Of a stretch of 36,460 nucleotides of DNA, positions 13,774-20,838 are shown piece after piece; position 1 is the first letter of the stretch; the number at the start of each line of letters is the position of its first letter. The notes beneath the pieces are model-generated. The model was given only the letters and a program-made list of their open reading frames with translations. It made no database searches and was not told the DNA's origin. The DNA is from an uncultured Bacteroidales bacterium (GTDB lineage: Bacteria; Bacteroidota; Bacteroidia; Bacteroidales; UBA932). The translations under genes and the position numbers were made by a program. The DNA is taken from the NCBI GenBank assembly GCA_934675095.1, contig CAKUPC010000017.1:1-36460 (forward strand), read 5' to 3'.

Positions 13774-16425
13774 CTATCCGCGAAGCGCTTTGAGAGAATG
13801 CTCTATGCTCTCGATTTTCGAGAGTGTGTCGGCCTCCTTCTTTCTCTCGGCCGCGACCACAGCCTCCGGTGCATGTGAAACAAACTTCTCGTTGGAAAGC
13901 TTTCCGCGCACTGACTTGAGGAATCCCTGAAGATATTTCAGTTCACCCTCAAGCTTGGCAATCTCCTCCGCGGCATCGACAATCCCTTCCAGCGGAACGA
14001 ATGCCTTGACCGTCCCTGCCATAAACGACACGCCCGCAAGCGAATCATCAATCGAGGTCACGTGCTGTATCTCGCTGACATTGGCAAGTTTGACAACAAC
14101 GGCCTCCATATCTTTAGACCATTCACCGACAAGGAAGAGCCTGAGCGCCTCCCTCGGAGAAAGCCCCTTCTGCTGGCGGATGTTGCGCACTCCGGCGACC
14201 ACCTCGCACGCCAAGTTGAAATCAGCGATGTATTTCGCGTCACTCTCGCCCGCAACCGGATATCTCTCGAACATGATTGTGGCATTCTCGCCTCTTTCCT
14301 TCACGGCGTGCCAGAGTTCCTCAGTGATGAACGGCATAATCGGGTGAATCATCTTCAGAAGGCTCTCGAAGTATTCAAGCGTAACCTCATAGGTCTTCAC
14401 ATCAATCGGCGAGCCGTATGCCGGCTTCACGAGTTCGAGATACCATGCACAGAAATCGTCCCAGAAAAACTTATAGACGGCCATCAGCGCGTCAGAGATT
14501 CTGAACTTGGAGAAATGGTCGTTCACTTCCGCGGCAACAGCGTTGAGTTTATTGCCGAACCATCTGACTGCCACAGCACAAGCCTCGCTCTGCTCAAGTG
14601 AAGCATCAACAGTCCAGCCAGTGATGAGCCTGAAGGCGTTCCAAATTTTGTTGCCGAAATTGCGTCCCTGCTCAATCTGCGACTCGTCATAGAGGATGTC
14701 GTTTCCTGCAGAACTGCAAAGGAGCATTCCGAGACGCACGGCATCAGCACCGTACTTGGCGATGAGATCGAGCGGATCCGGAGAGTTTCCGAGAGTCTTG
14801 CTCATCTTGCGTCCGAGCTTGTCGCGCACGATGCCCGTAAAATAGACATTGTGGAACGGTTCCTCCTTCATGAACTCGTCGCCCGCCATGACCATTCTGG
14901 CAACCCAGAAAAAGATGATGTCAGGACCCGTAACGAGGTCATTTGTAGGATAATAGTAGGCGAGGTCACGGTTCGGCTGATGGTCCGGATGTCCCGGCAT
15001 TTCAGGGTCGAACACAGAAATCGGCCAGAGCCATGACGAGAACCAGGTGTCGAGCACATCGTCGTCCTGATGGAGGTCAGCGGCGGTCACGGCCGGATTT
15101 TTCTGCTGCGCAAGCTTCAGAGCCTCTTCGGCCGTCGGAGCCACGACAAAGCTTCCGTCCGGCAGATAGTATGCCGGGATTCGCTGTCCCCACCAGAGCT
15201 GGCGTGAAATGCACCAGTCGTGCGCGGTCTCCATCCAGTGACGGTAAGTGTTGCGGTACTTTTCCGGTATGAGCTTTATCTTTCCGCTCTCCACGCTTTC
15301 AAGGGCTGCCTTTGCAAGGTCGTCCATCTTGAGGAACCACTGCTTCGAGAGCTTAGGCTCGATGACGGCGTTCGTCCGCTCAGAATATCCGATAGGAGAA
15401 GTGTAATCAACTGTCTTTTCGAGATTTCCGGCTTCTTCAAGCATCTTGGCAATCTTCTTTCTCGCCACAAAGCGGTCCTCGCCGACAAGAATCTGAGCCT
15501 TTTCGTTCAGGCGCCCGTGGTCGTCGATGATGTCGAGAACCGGAAGGTTGTGACGCATTCCGATTGCGTAGTCGTTCACATCGTGAGCCGGCGTCACCTT
15601 GAGGCATCCGGTTCCGAAATCCATCTCGACGTATGAATCCTCAATAATCGGTATCTCCTTGTTTATCAGAGGTATAATCACTTTCTTTCCGCGAAGCCAC
15701 GCATATCTCGTGTCATCCGGATTGATGCAGACGGCGGCGTCGGCCATGATTGTCTCCGGACGGGTGGTCGCCACGACTATGTACTTGTCGGTCGGATTGC
15801 CGTGTCCGTCGGAAACGAAATATCTCATGTGATAGAACTTGCTGGCGGTGTCCTTGTGCACGACTTCCTCGTCGCTGACGGCGGTGAGTCCCACCGGATC
15901 CCAGTTGACCATCCGCACACCTCTATATATAAGCCCCTTGTTGTAGAAATAGACGAAGGTGTTGATTACCGCCTCGCTCAGGTCCGGGTCCATGGTGAAC
16001 TTCGTCCTGTCCCAGTCGCATGACGCGCCGAGCTTGCGGAGCTGGCTGAGGATGATTCCGCCGTGCTTTTCCTTCCACTCCCACGCGTGCTTCATGAACT
16101 CGTCGCGGGTAAGGTCCTCCTTGCTGATGCCCTCCGCCTTGAGCTTGGCCACGACCTTGCTCTCGGTAGCGATTGAAGCGTGGTCAGTTCCCGGAATCCA
16201 GCAGGCGTTCTTGCCGTCCATGCGCGCCTTGCGGATGAGCACGTCGTTGATGGTGTTGTTAAGGACATGTCCCATGTGAAGGATTCCCGTCACGTTAGGC
16301 GGTGGAATGACTATAGTGTAAGGTTCCCTTTCATCCGGCTCCGAATGAAAGAACTTGTGTTTCAGCCAATAGGCGTACCATTTGTCTTCGGTCTGTGCCG
16401 GATCGTACTTCGACTGCAGTTCCAT
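13774..16425 (-). CDS. valS: Valyl-tRNA synthetase
   Basis: This class I aminoacyl-tRNA synthetase charges tRNA-Val. Its 883 residues cover the whole family length. HIGH appears as HMGH (50-53) in IVIPPPNVTGILHMGHVL. The editing domain is present (VVATTRPETIMADAAVCINP, GTGCLKVTPAHDVNDYAIG). The second catalytic motif is KMSKT in DKLGRKMSKTLGNSPDPLDLI. The anticodon-binding domain and the C-terminal coiled-coil arm (about 815-883, EEIAKLEGELKYLQGFLKSVRGKL) are intact. A TATCTTTG -7 box on the minus strand at 16520-16527 would give a 5' UTR of about 90 nt, but its -33 partner is not clear. It heads the run valS, thioesterase, tatA, tatC, ABC-F, rlmB. Confidence 0.97.
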   Translation of the reverse strand: MELQSKYDPAQTEDKWYAYWLKHKFFHSEPDEREPYTIVIPPPNVTGILHMGHVLNNTINDVLIRKARMDGKNACWIPGTDHASIATESKVVAKLKAEGISKEDLTRDEFMKHAWEWKEKHGGIILSQLRKLGASCDWDRTKFTMDPDLSEAVINTFVYFYNKGLIYRGVRMVNWDPVGLTAVSDEEVVHKDTASKFYHMRYFVSDGHGNPTDKYIVVATTRPETIMADAAVCINPDDTRYAWLRGKKVIIPLINKEIPIIEDSYVEMDFGTGCLKVTPAHDVNDYAIGMRHNLPVLDIIDDHGRLNEKAQILVGEDRFVARKKIAKMLEEAGNLEKTVDYTSPIGYSERTNAVIEPKLSKQWFLKMDDLAKAALESVESGKIKLIPEKYRNTYRHWMETAHDWCISRQLWWGQRIPAYYLPDGSFVVAPTAEEALKLAQQKNPAVTAADLHQDDDVLDTWFSSWLWPISVFDPEMPGHPDHQPNRDLAYYYPTNDLVTGPDIIFFWVARMVMAGDEFMKEEPFHNVYFTGIVRDKLGRKMSKTLGNSPDPLDLIAKYGADAVRLGMLLCSSAGNDILYDESQIEQGRNFGNKIWNAFRLITGWTVDASLEQSEACAVAVRWFGNKLNAVAAEVNDHFSKFRISDALMAVYKFFWDDFCAWYLELVKPAYGSPIDVKTYEVTLEYFESLLKMIHPIMPFITEELWHAVKERGENATIMFERYPVAGESDAKYIADFNLACEVVAGVRNIRQQKGLSPREALRLFLVGEWSKDMEAVVVKLANVSEIQHVTSIDDSLAGVSFMAGTVKAFVPLEGIVDAAEEIAKLEGELKYLQGFLKSVRGKLSNEKFVSHAPEAVVAAERKKEADTLSKIESIEHSLKALRG

Positions 16426-16560
16426 ATATCTCTAAATATTTTTATTTCTTTCCAATCCGACGAAATCCCCTCCTTTAAGGAATATTTCAAAATATGGGTC
16501 ATTCGTCCGCATAATCATGCAAAGATACACAATTTTTGACTAACTTCGCGATGTAAAAAT

Positions 16561-16896
16561 ATGAACTGTATGGAAAACAACGAAAACAAGCTAGACATCG
16601 AGATTCCGCACGACGTGGCCAAGGGGTCATATTCGAACCTCGCAATCATCACCCATTCGCACAGCGAGTTCATTCTCGACTTCGCGACCATGCTTCCGGG
16701 GCTTCAGAAAGCCGAGGTGAACAACAGGATTATCATGACACCAGAACACGCGAAGAGGCTTCTTATGGCGCTGCAGGACAACATTCAGAAATATGAGGCG
16801 CAGTTCGGCCAGATTTCTTTCGGTCGCAACGGAGGCGGAGACACGTTCCCCATGGGAGGCTTCGGCGGCGGTTTCGGAAACGGAGCTAAAAGTTAG
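16561..16896 (+). CDS. DUF3467 family protein
   Basis: This small protein of 111 residues has no known function and is widespread in Bacteroidetes. Family marks are YSNLAIITHSHSEFILDFATMLPG and VNNRIIMTPEHAKRLLMALQDNIQKYEAQFG. The tail is Gly/Phe-rich (GRNGGGDTFPMGGFGGGFGNG) and probably disordered. It has no signal peptide or membrane segment, so it is likely cytoplasmic. ATG codons at 16561 and 16570 (Met4) are both possible starts. It is followed 5 bp later by the KdsC-like gene, so the two are co-transcribed with maf. Confidence 0.9.
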   Translation: MNCMENNENKLDIEIPHDVAKGSYSNLAIITHSHSEFILDFATMLPGLQKAEVNNRIIMTPEHAKRLLMALQDNIQKYEAQFGQISFGRNGGGDTFPMGGFGGGFGNGAKS

Positions 16897-16901
16897 GGAA
16901 T

Positions 16902-17480
16902 ATGGCAGTCGTTACCAATTCCCAGCTGAAGCAGCTTGAAATTCCTGATGAGGTTTATGCGAAGATTTTGAAAATCAAGGCTTTCACCTTCGATATTGAC
17001 GGAGTTATGACCGCCGGCGGCATTTTTGTCGGCGAAGAGGGTGACTTTCTGCGCACCTACAGCGCAAAGGACGGATTTGGCCTGCGGATGGCCTCGATGG
17101 CCGGCTACAGGCTCGGTATCATAACGGGAGCACATTCCGCCACCGTCGAGAAACGGTTCCGCTTCTTCGGGTTCGGAGGCACGGACATCTATCTCGCGTC
17201 AAAGGACAAGATTGCGGACTTCAACGAGTTCTGCGCGAAGTACGGCCTGAAGCCGGAGGAGGTGCTCTACTGCGGGGACGACCTGCCGGACGCGCCGGTT
17301 CTCGCCGCCTGCGGCCTCGGGGTCTGCCCGGCCGACGCGATGGAGGAGGCACAGCTCTGCGCGGACTATGTTTCGATTTTCCCCGCGGGAGCGCGTTTTG
17401 TCCGTGAAATCATCGAAATCGTGATGCGTGCGCAGGGCACATGGAACTTCGATGTGTCCAAGTACGAGAAAAGTTACTAA
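16902..17480 (+). CDS. KdsC-like HAD phosphatase (KDO-8-phosphate phosphatase family)
   Basis: This is a HAD-superfamily phosphatase without a cap domain, likely 3-deoxy-D-manno-octulosonate 8-phosphate phosphatase of lipopolysaccharide synthesis. The nucleophile motif is FTFDIDGVMTAGG (D31, D33). Motif II is GIITGAHSATVEKR. A conserved Lys is near LASKDKIADF. Motif III is LYCGDDLPDAPVLAACGLGVCPADA. The 192 residues include about 25 more at the N-terminus than E. coli KdsC core alignments would need. No other KDO gene is nearby, so the substrate is inferred. Its TAA stop overlaps the maf ATG by one base (TAATG), implying coupled translation. Confidence 0.88.
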   Translation: MAVVTNSQLKQLEIPDEVYAKILKIKAFTFDIDGVMTAGGIFVGEEGDFLRTYSAKDGFGLRMASMAGYRLGIITGAHSATVEKRFRFFGFGGTDIYLASKDKIADFNEFCAKYGLKPEEVLYCGDDLPDAPVLAACGLGVCPADAMEEAQLCADYVSIFPAGARFVREIIEIVMRAQGTWNFDVSKYEKSY

Positions 17481-18052
17481 TGAATACCAAACACATAATT
17501 TTAGGCAGCGCGTCTCCCCGGAGGCGCGAACTGCTTTCCGGGCTCGGAGTTGAATTCGAGGTCGATACGCGGAACAATTTTGAGGAGAAATACCGTCCCG
17601 ACACGCCTCACCGCGACATTCCCCTCATTCTTTCCCGCGGCAAGTCCCACGGATTCCATCGCCCGCTCGCCGAAAACGAGATTCTGCTCACGGCCGACAC
17701 GCTCGTTCTCTGCGATGATGAGGTTCTCGGCAAGCCGCACGACAGGGAAGATGCCGTCCGGATGCTGCGCCTGCTCTCCGGACGCACTCACGAGGTCATC
17801 ACAGGAGTCACAATACGCGACTCCCGCCACGAAGAATCCTTCTCGGACACCTGCTTCGTCCATTTCAATCCCATCTCGGACGAGGAAATCAATTTTTACA
17901 TCGACACCTTCAAGCCGTTCGACAAGGCCGGAGCCTACGGAATTCAGGAGTGGATAGGCTACGCCGCAATCTCCGGAATATCAGGCTCATACTTCACTGT
18001 CATGGGGCTTCCTGTGCACCGCGTCTATCAGGAACTGAAGAAGTTTTTGTAG
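17480..18052 (+). CDS. maf: Maf family nucleoside triphosphate pyrophosphatase
   Basis: Maf proteins hydrolyse non-canonical or modified nucleotides (dTTP/UTP or m7GTP type) to monophosphates. The 190-residue product starts MNTKHIILGSASPRRRELLSGLG, the Maf SASPRR signature. It contains LTADTLVLCDDEVLGKPHDREDAVRMLRLLSGRTHEVITGV and KAGAYGIQEWIGYAAISGISGSYFTVMGLPV, the two other family blocks. The ATG at 17480 overlaps the KdsC stop by one base; an upstream in-frame ATG at 17441 would run into that gene and is rejected. It is the last gene before the 18053-18558 gap. Confidence 0.95.
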   Translation: MNTKHIILGSASPRRRELLSGLGVEFEVDTRNNFEEKYRPDTPHRDIPLILSRGKSHGFHRPLAENEILLTADTLVLCDDEVLGKPHDREDAVRMLRLLSGRTHEVITGVTIRDSRHEESFSDTCFVHFNPISDEEINFYIDTFKPFDKAGAYGIQEWIGYAAISGISGSYFTVMGLPVHRVYQELKKFL

Positions 18053-18089
18053 GAAATTGCTGTTTTTTTTGAAAAAAAGTGCAAAAAAG

Positions 18090-18153
18090 TTTGCAGGTTT
18101 CAAAATTATGCGTACCTTTGCACCCGAGTTAAGGAAAGACGGTTCTTTGATCT
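18090..18153 (+). promoter_or_regulatory. Consensus stable-RNA-type promoter with boxA-like leader
   Basis: TTTG (18090-18093) and TACCTTTG (18113-18120) lie 19 nt apart, a perfect Bacteroidetes promoter. A-tracts lie upstream (18072-18089), like an UP element. About 20 nt after the -7 box is GGTTCTTTGATCT (18141-18153), similar to the boxA of rRNA leaders. No rRNA or tRNA follows on this strand; the next genes downstream all face the other way. The rRNA-leader likeness is from memory and not verified. Confidence 0.6.
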
Positions 18154-18230
18154 GAATTAACTCATTGGTTATTAGTTTTAGTGTTATTAATTATGTGGTT
18201 AGTATGAGGTGTCCTCGCGGGAGCGACGAC

Positions 18231-18335
18231 AGCTCATTTTTTATATACACTCACATGTATAAAAAATGAGCTCGGACTCTTCGAGTCCGTAGCCCCTAAC
18301 CCCAGTCGGCAGAGCCGACAACCCCTATTAGGGGC
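18231..18335. repeat. Cluster of perfect hairpins
   Basis: There are three back-to-back structures. A perfect 15-bp stem, AGCTCATTTTTTATA (18231-18245), pairs with 18258-18272 around a 12-nt loop. CGGACTC-TTC-GAGTCCG is at 18273-18289. A nested structure has outer stem GCCCCTAA/TTAGGGGC (18292-18299 with 18328-18335) and inner hairpin GTCGGC-AGA-GCCGAC (18305-18319). They may be dispersed palindromes, terminators, or the body of an RNA made from the promoter at 18090. Confidence 0.75.
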
Positions 18336-18489
18336 ATACGCCCTCCATTAGCATTCCGGGCGGCGACTCCATTCCTCCGTTTCACTCCGTCACTGCGTCG
18401 CGGCGGCTTTTGCCGCCTTGCCTTGCGCCCCATCCGCTGGATTAAGGAATATTTCAAAAAAATCTTTCTCATTTTTTAATGTTCCTAAA

Positions 18490-18525
18490 TAAAGGAAGAA
18501 AGAGCTCGCTTGCGCGAACTCTTTC
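18490..18525 (-). terminator. Terminator of tRNA-Cys
   Basis: On the minus strand, 34 nt past the tRNA 3' end, a 12-bp stem (18514-18525 with 18498-18509, one G-U pair) closes a GCAA tetraloop. It is followed by TTCCTTTATTT. This fits an intrinsic terminator for the tRNA transcript. Confidence 0.75.
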
Positions 18526-18558
18526 CTGAAATCAAAAACTATAATTTTATGAATGATG

Positions 18559-18629
18559 AGGTGCCAAGCAGATTCGAACTGCTGTAGCAGGTTTTGCAGA
18601 CCTGTGCCTAGCCCCTCGGCCATAGCACC
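18559..18629 (-). tRNA. tRNA-Cys (GCA anticodon)
   Basis: This is a full 71-nt cloverleaf on the minus strand. The acceptor stem is GGTGCTA with TGGCACC (one G-U pair). The anticodon arm is CAGGT-CTGCAAA-ACCTG with anticodon GCA. The T arm is AGCAG-TTCGAAT-CTGCT. The discriminator base is U73, the main identity base for cysteine tRNAs. CCA is not encoded in the gene and must be added afterwards; a CCA-adding-type enzyme is encoded at 32735-34366. A terminator follows. Confidence 0.95.
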
Positions 18630-18725
18630 ATTCCCCATTGGGATTACAAAGGTAGAAATAATTTTTCTCCAATCAAAATTTTTCTTGATTTTGCCGGGAT
18701 TTTTTTCGCACATAGATCTCTCACT

Positions 18726-18769
18726 GCGTTCGAGATGACAGAATGGACTGAAGCGTTCGAGATGACAGA
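18726..18769 (-). repeat. Two tandem GTCATCTCGAACGC-type repeat units
   Basis: GCGTTCGAGATGACAGA occurs at 18726-18742 and 18753-18769, a 27-bp period, just past the stop of the RlmI-type gene. In the minus sense the unit reads CTGTCATCTCGAACGC, and one is followed by AGTGAGAGATCT. It resembles the GTCATTCCGAG...GAGGAATCT repeats at 32682 and 34421 and widely seen dispersed repeats of that kind. Confidence 0.65.
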
Positions 18770-18787
18770 CAGTCTAAACGACAGCGG

Positions 18788-20041
18788 CTACTCCACATAC
18801 AATAGCAGTCCCTTCAGGTACTCCCCTTCCGGGTGGTAGATGTTCACGGCATGGTCGGCGGGCTGATTCAGGCGGTCGAGAATGCGCACGCTGCGGCCAG
18901 TCTGAGCGGCGGCGGAAAAGACGGCGAGGGCAAACGCTTCCTTATCGACGACCTGCGAGCAGCTGTAGGTGAACACGAGCCCGCCGGTGGCGACCTTCGA
19001 GATGGCCGCTGCGTTGAGCCTCTGGTAGGCACGCAGGGCGTTGTCGCGCGCTCCCCTATGCTTGGCAAATGCCGGAGGATCGACGATTATCATGTCATAC
19101 TTTCCGGCCGGAATGTTCTTCACATAATCAATCGCATCGCTACACAGACCGCAATGCTGCGCGGTTTCGCTGCCGGTACTGAATCCGTTAAGGGCAACAT
19201 TCTTTTCAACAAGCTCCATCGCGCGGGCCGAACTGTCAACGGAATCGACATGAACGGCTCCTCCGGAAAGAGCATAGACCGAGAATCCTCCAGTATAGCA
19301 GAAAAGGTTAAGCACCTTACGACCTGCGGCATAGCGCTCGACCAAAGAGCGGTTCTCCCTCTGGTCAAGGAAAAATCCGGTCTTCTGCCCTTCCGTCCAG
19401 TTCACTATGAACTTATGCCCGTTCTCCAGCACGACCTGTTCGTCGTCGCTGAAGCCATCCTTTCTGTACATATAGCCGTCAATCAGTTCCAGCCCGGCCT
19501 TGAACGGCGCCGTGCCCGAACTCTTGTCATAGACTGCCTTGAGCGAATCCCCATAGACCGCCTGCAATGCGGAACAAATCTGTTTCCTCGCGCGGAACAT
19601 CCCGACAGAATGAGCCTGCATGACGCAGATGCCGTCGTACCAGTCTATGATGAGCCCCGGAAGATTGTCGCCCTCCCCGTGGACAAGGCGATAGCAGTTC
19701 GTGGCGCCGCTTTCGGAGCCGGAAGCGTTTTCTTCTTTCGGATCCGCTGCCCCGGGAACGGTCGCAAGTCCGGCGGCAACGCGCACCGCAAACGCCCTGC
19801 GAATCATCGTCTCCCAGAAGTCCGGCGCAAGAACATCCGAGTCAAAGCTCAGGATGCGCACGGCTATGGAGCCTATCTGATAGTGCCCGCAGGCCAGAAA
19901 AGTTCCGTCGGCCGCATGGACGGCAACAAGGTCGCCTTCCGCAGGTGTTCCCTGAATCTGTGCGATTGAACCGGAAAAGACCCATGGATGGAAACGGCGG
20001 ACCGACTCGTCACGCCCCCTGCGCAATATAACTTTCACCAT
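18788..20041 (-). CDS. Class I rRNA (cytosine-C5) methyltransferase, RlmI-like
   Basis: This SAM-dependent RNA methyltransferase is like E. coli RlmI, which makes m5C1962 in 23S rRNA. The N-terminal PUA domain (about 1-75) begins KVILRRGRDESVRRFHPWVFSGSIAQIQG. The Rossmann domain shows motif I (KVLNLFCYTGGFSVYALSGGAVHVDSVDSS), motif IV (DMIIVDPPAFAKHRGARDN) and the catalytic Cys in VFTYSCSQVVD. RENRSLVERYAAG precedes motif I as in the family. A short Gly/Ser/Glu insert (PKEENASGSESGATN) lies near 105-118. The length of 417 residues is slightly above usual (about 395). It is 68 bp downstream of the exonuclease gene on the same strand. The target base is inferred. Confidence 0.92.
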   Translation of the reverse strand: MVKVILRRGRDESVRRFHPWVFSGSIAQIQGTPAEGDLVAVHAADGTFLACGHYQIGSIAVRILSFDSDVLAPDFWETMIRRAFAVRVAAGLATVPGAADPKEENASGSESGATNCYRLVHGEGDNLPGLIIDWYDGICVMQAHSVGMFRARKQICSALQAVYGDSLKAVYDKSSGTAPFKAGLELIDGYMYRKDGFSDDEQVVLENGHKFIVNWTEGQKTGFFLDQRENRSLVERYAAGRKVLNLFCYTGGFSVYALSGGAVHVDSVDSSARAMELVEKNVALNGFSTGSETAQHCGLCSDAIDYVKNIPAGKYDMIIVDPPAFAKHRGARDNALRAYQRLNAAAISKVATGGLVFTYSCSQVVDKEAFALAVFSAAAQTGRSVRILDRLNQPADHAVNIYHPEGEYLKGLLLYVE

Positions 20042-20109
20042 ATATTCTTAATATTCAAACAATTAAATCAACACACCAGTTTCATAGACCACGGAAGCTC
20101 CCAATTCTA

Positions 20110-20793
20110 TTATTTTATCTCCGTCGAGACAACAGAAGCGACTTCGACAGAGATGACATCCTTCTTGAACACAACGGTCGTCGGCTCAAGCGGCTTGAGT
20201 TCGGTGTTTTTCAGTTTCATATACATTTCTCTGCAAACCCACGCATCCGTAGCCGCATATTTCATCTGAGGTTCCGAGAGGGTCTCCGCCTCCCAGTTGG
20301 AAAGCTGCTGAGTCTTTGAAATCTTCACGCCGAGGATTATTGCGGCCATTTTCTTCACGCTCTTGTCCCTTATGCCCCATTCAGGAACAATCTTCTGCAA
20401 ATCTACGAAGGACTCAGGCTTGAAACGGGCATATCTCTGAAGTCCCTTCACGTCGTCCGCTGTGGCCGCTCCGACCTTGACAATCTTCGGATTCGCAAGA
20501 ATGTTGCACAGCGCGCGCTTCATCCCTAGCGACTTTACTCTGAAAAGAAAAGCCTTTCCTCCGCCCGACAGCTGCAGCAGGGCGACGCCCGGATGCGGAG
20601 AATGAGGGGTGAAGCACGGCTTGGTCTCCGTGTCGAAGCCGAGAATCCGCTGCCTTTTCAGATAGCGTATCGCTCGGCTGAAATCTTCCGAAAAGGAATC
20701 TATCACCGTAATCTCGCCGGGAAACGAAGCGACCGGCAGGCGGTCAATCTCCTCCTGCGTAATATTCTCTATAAAATTATTTTCGTTCACCAC
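20110..20793 (-). CDS. DEDDy-type 3'-5' exonuclease domain protein
   Basis: This 227-residue protein carries one RNase D/WRN-like exonuclease domain. Exo I is ILGFDTETKP (D54, E56). Exo II lies around GAATADDVKGLQRYA. Exo III is MKYAATDAWVCREMY, with the Tyr four residues before the last Asp, giving the DEDDy class. No HRDC domain is present, so it is not a full RNase D; it may trim RNA or single-stranded DNA. The start is GTG at 20793 (or the next GTG at 20790), because no ATG occurs before the conserved part. It is likely in one operon with the RlmI-type gene. Confidence 0.87.
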   Translation of the reverse strand: MVNENNFIENITQEEIDRLPVASFPGEITVIDSFSEDFSRAIRYLKRQRILGFDTETKPCFTPHSPHPGVALLQLSGGGKAFLFRVKSLGMKRALCNILANPKIVKVGAATADDVKGLQRYARFKPESFVDLQKIVPEWGIRDKSVKKMAAIILGVKISKTQQLSNWEAETLSEPQMKYAATDAWVCREMYMKLKNTELKPLEPTTVVFKKDVISVEVASVVSTEIK

Positions 20794-20838
20794 TGATAAT
20801 CCTTTTTACTTGCAGCCCATTTCACACATAAAAACACA

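Larger units (their letters stand above)
18053..18558. other. Non-coding 506-bp region with promoter and hairpin cluster
   Basis: No gene was recognised between maf and tRNA-Cys. From left to right it holds a consensus promoter with a boxA-like leader (18090-18153), inverted repeat GAGTTAA/TTAACTC (18126-18132 with 18158-18164), hairpins at 18231-18335, a C/T-rich low-complexity stretch, a GGCGGC-TTTT-GCCGCC hairpin (18402-18417), an 18-mer also found before valS (18442-18459 and 16475-16492), and the tRNA terminator. Much of it looks like stacked dispersed repeats. No rRNA, tmRNA, SRP RNA or RNase P signature is present. Confidence 0.7.
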
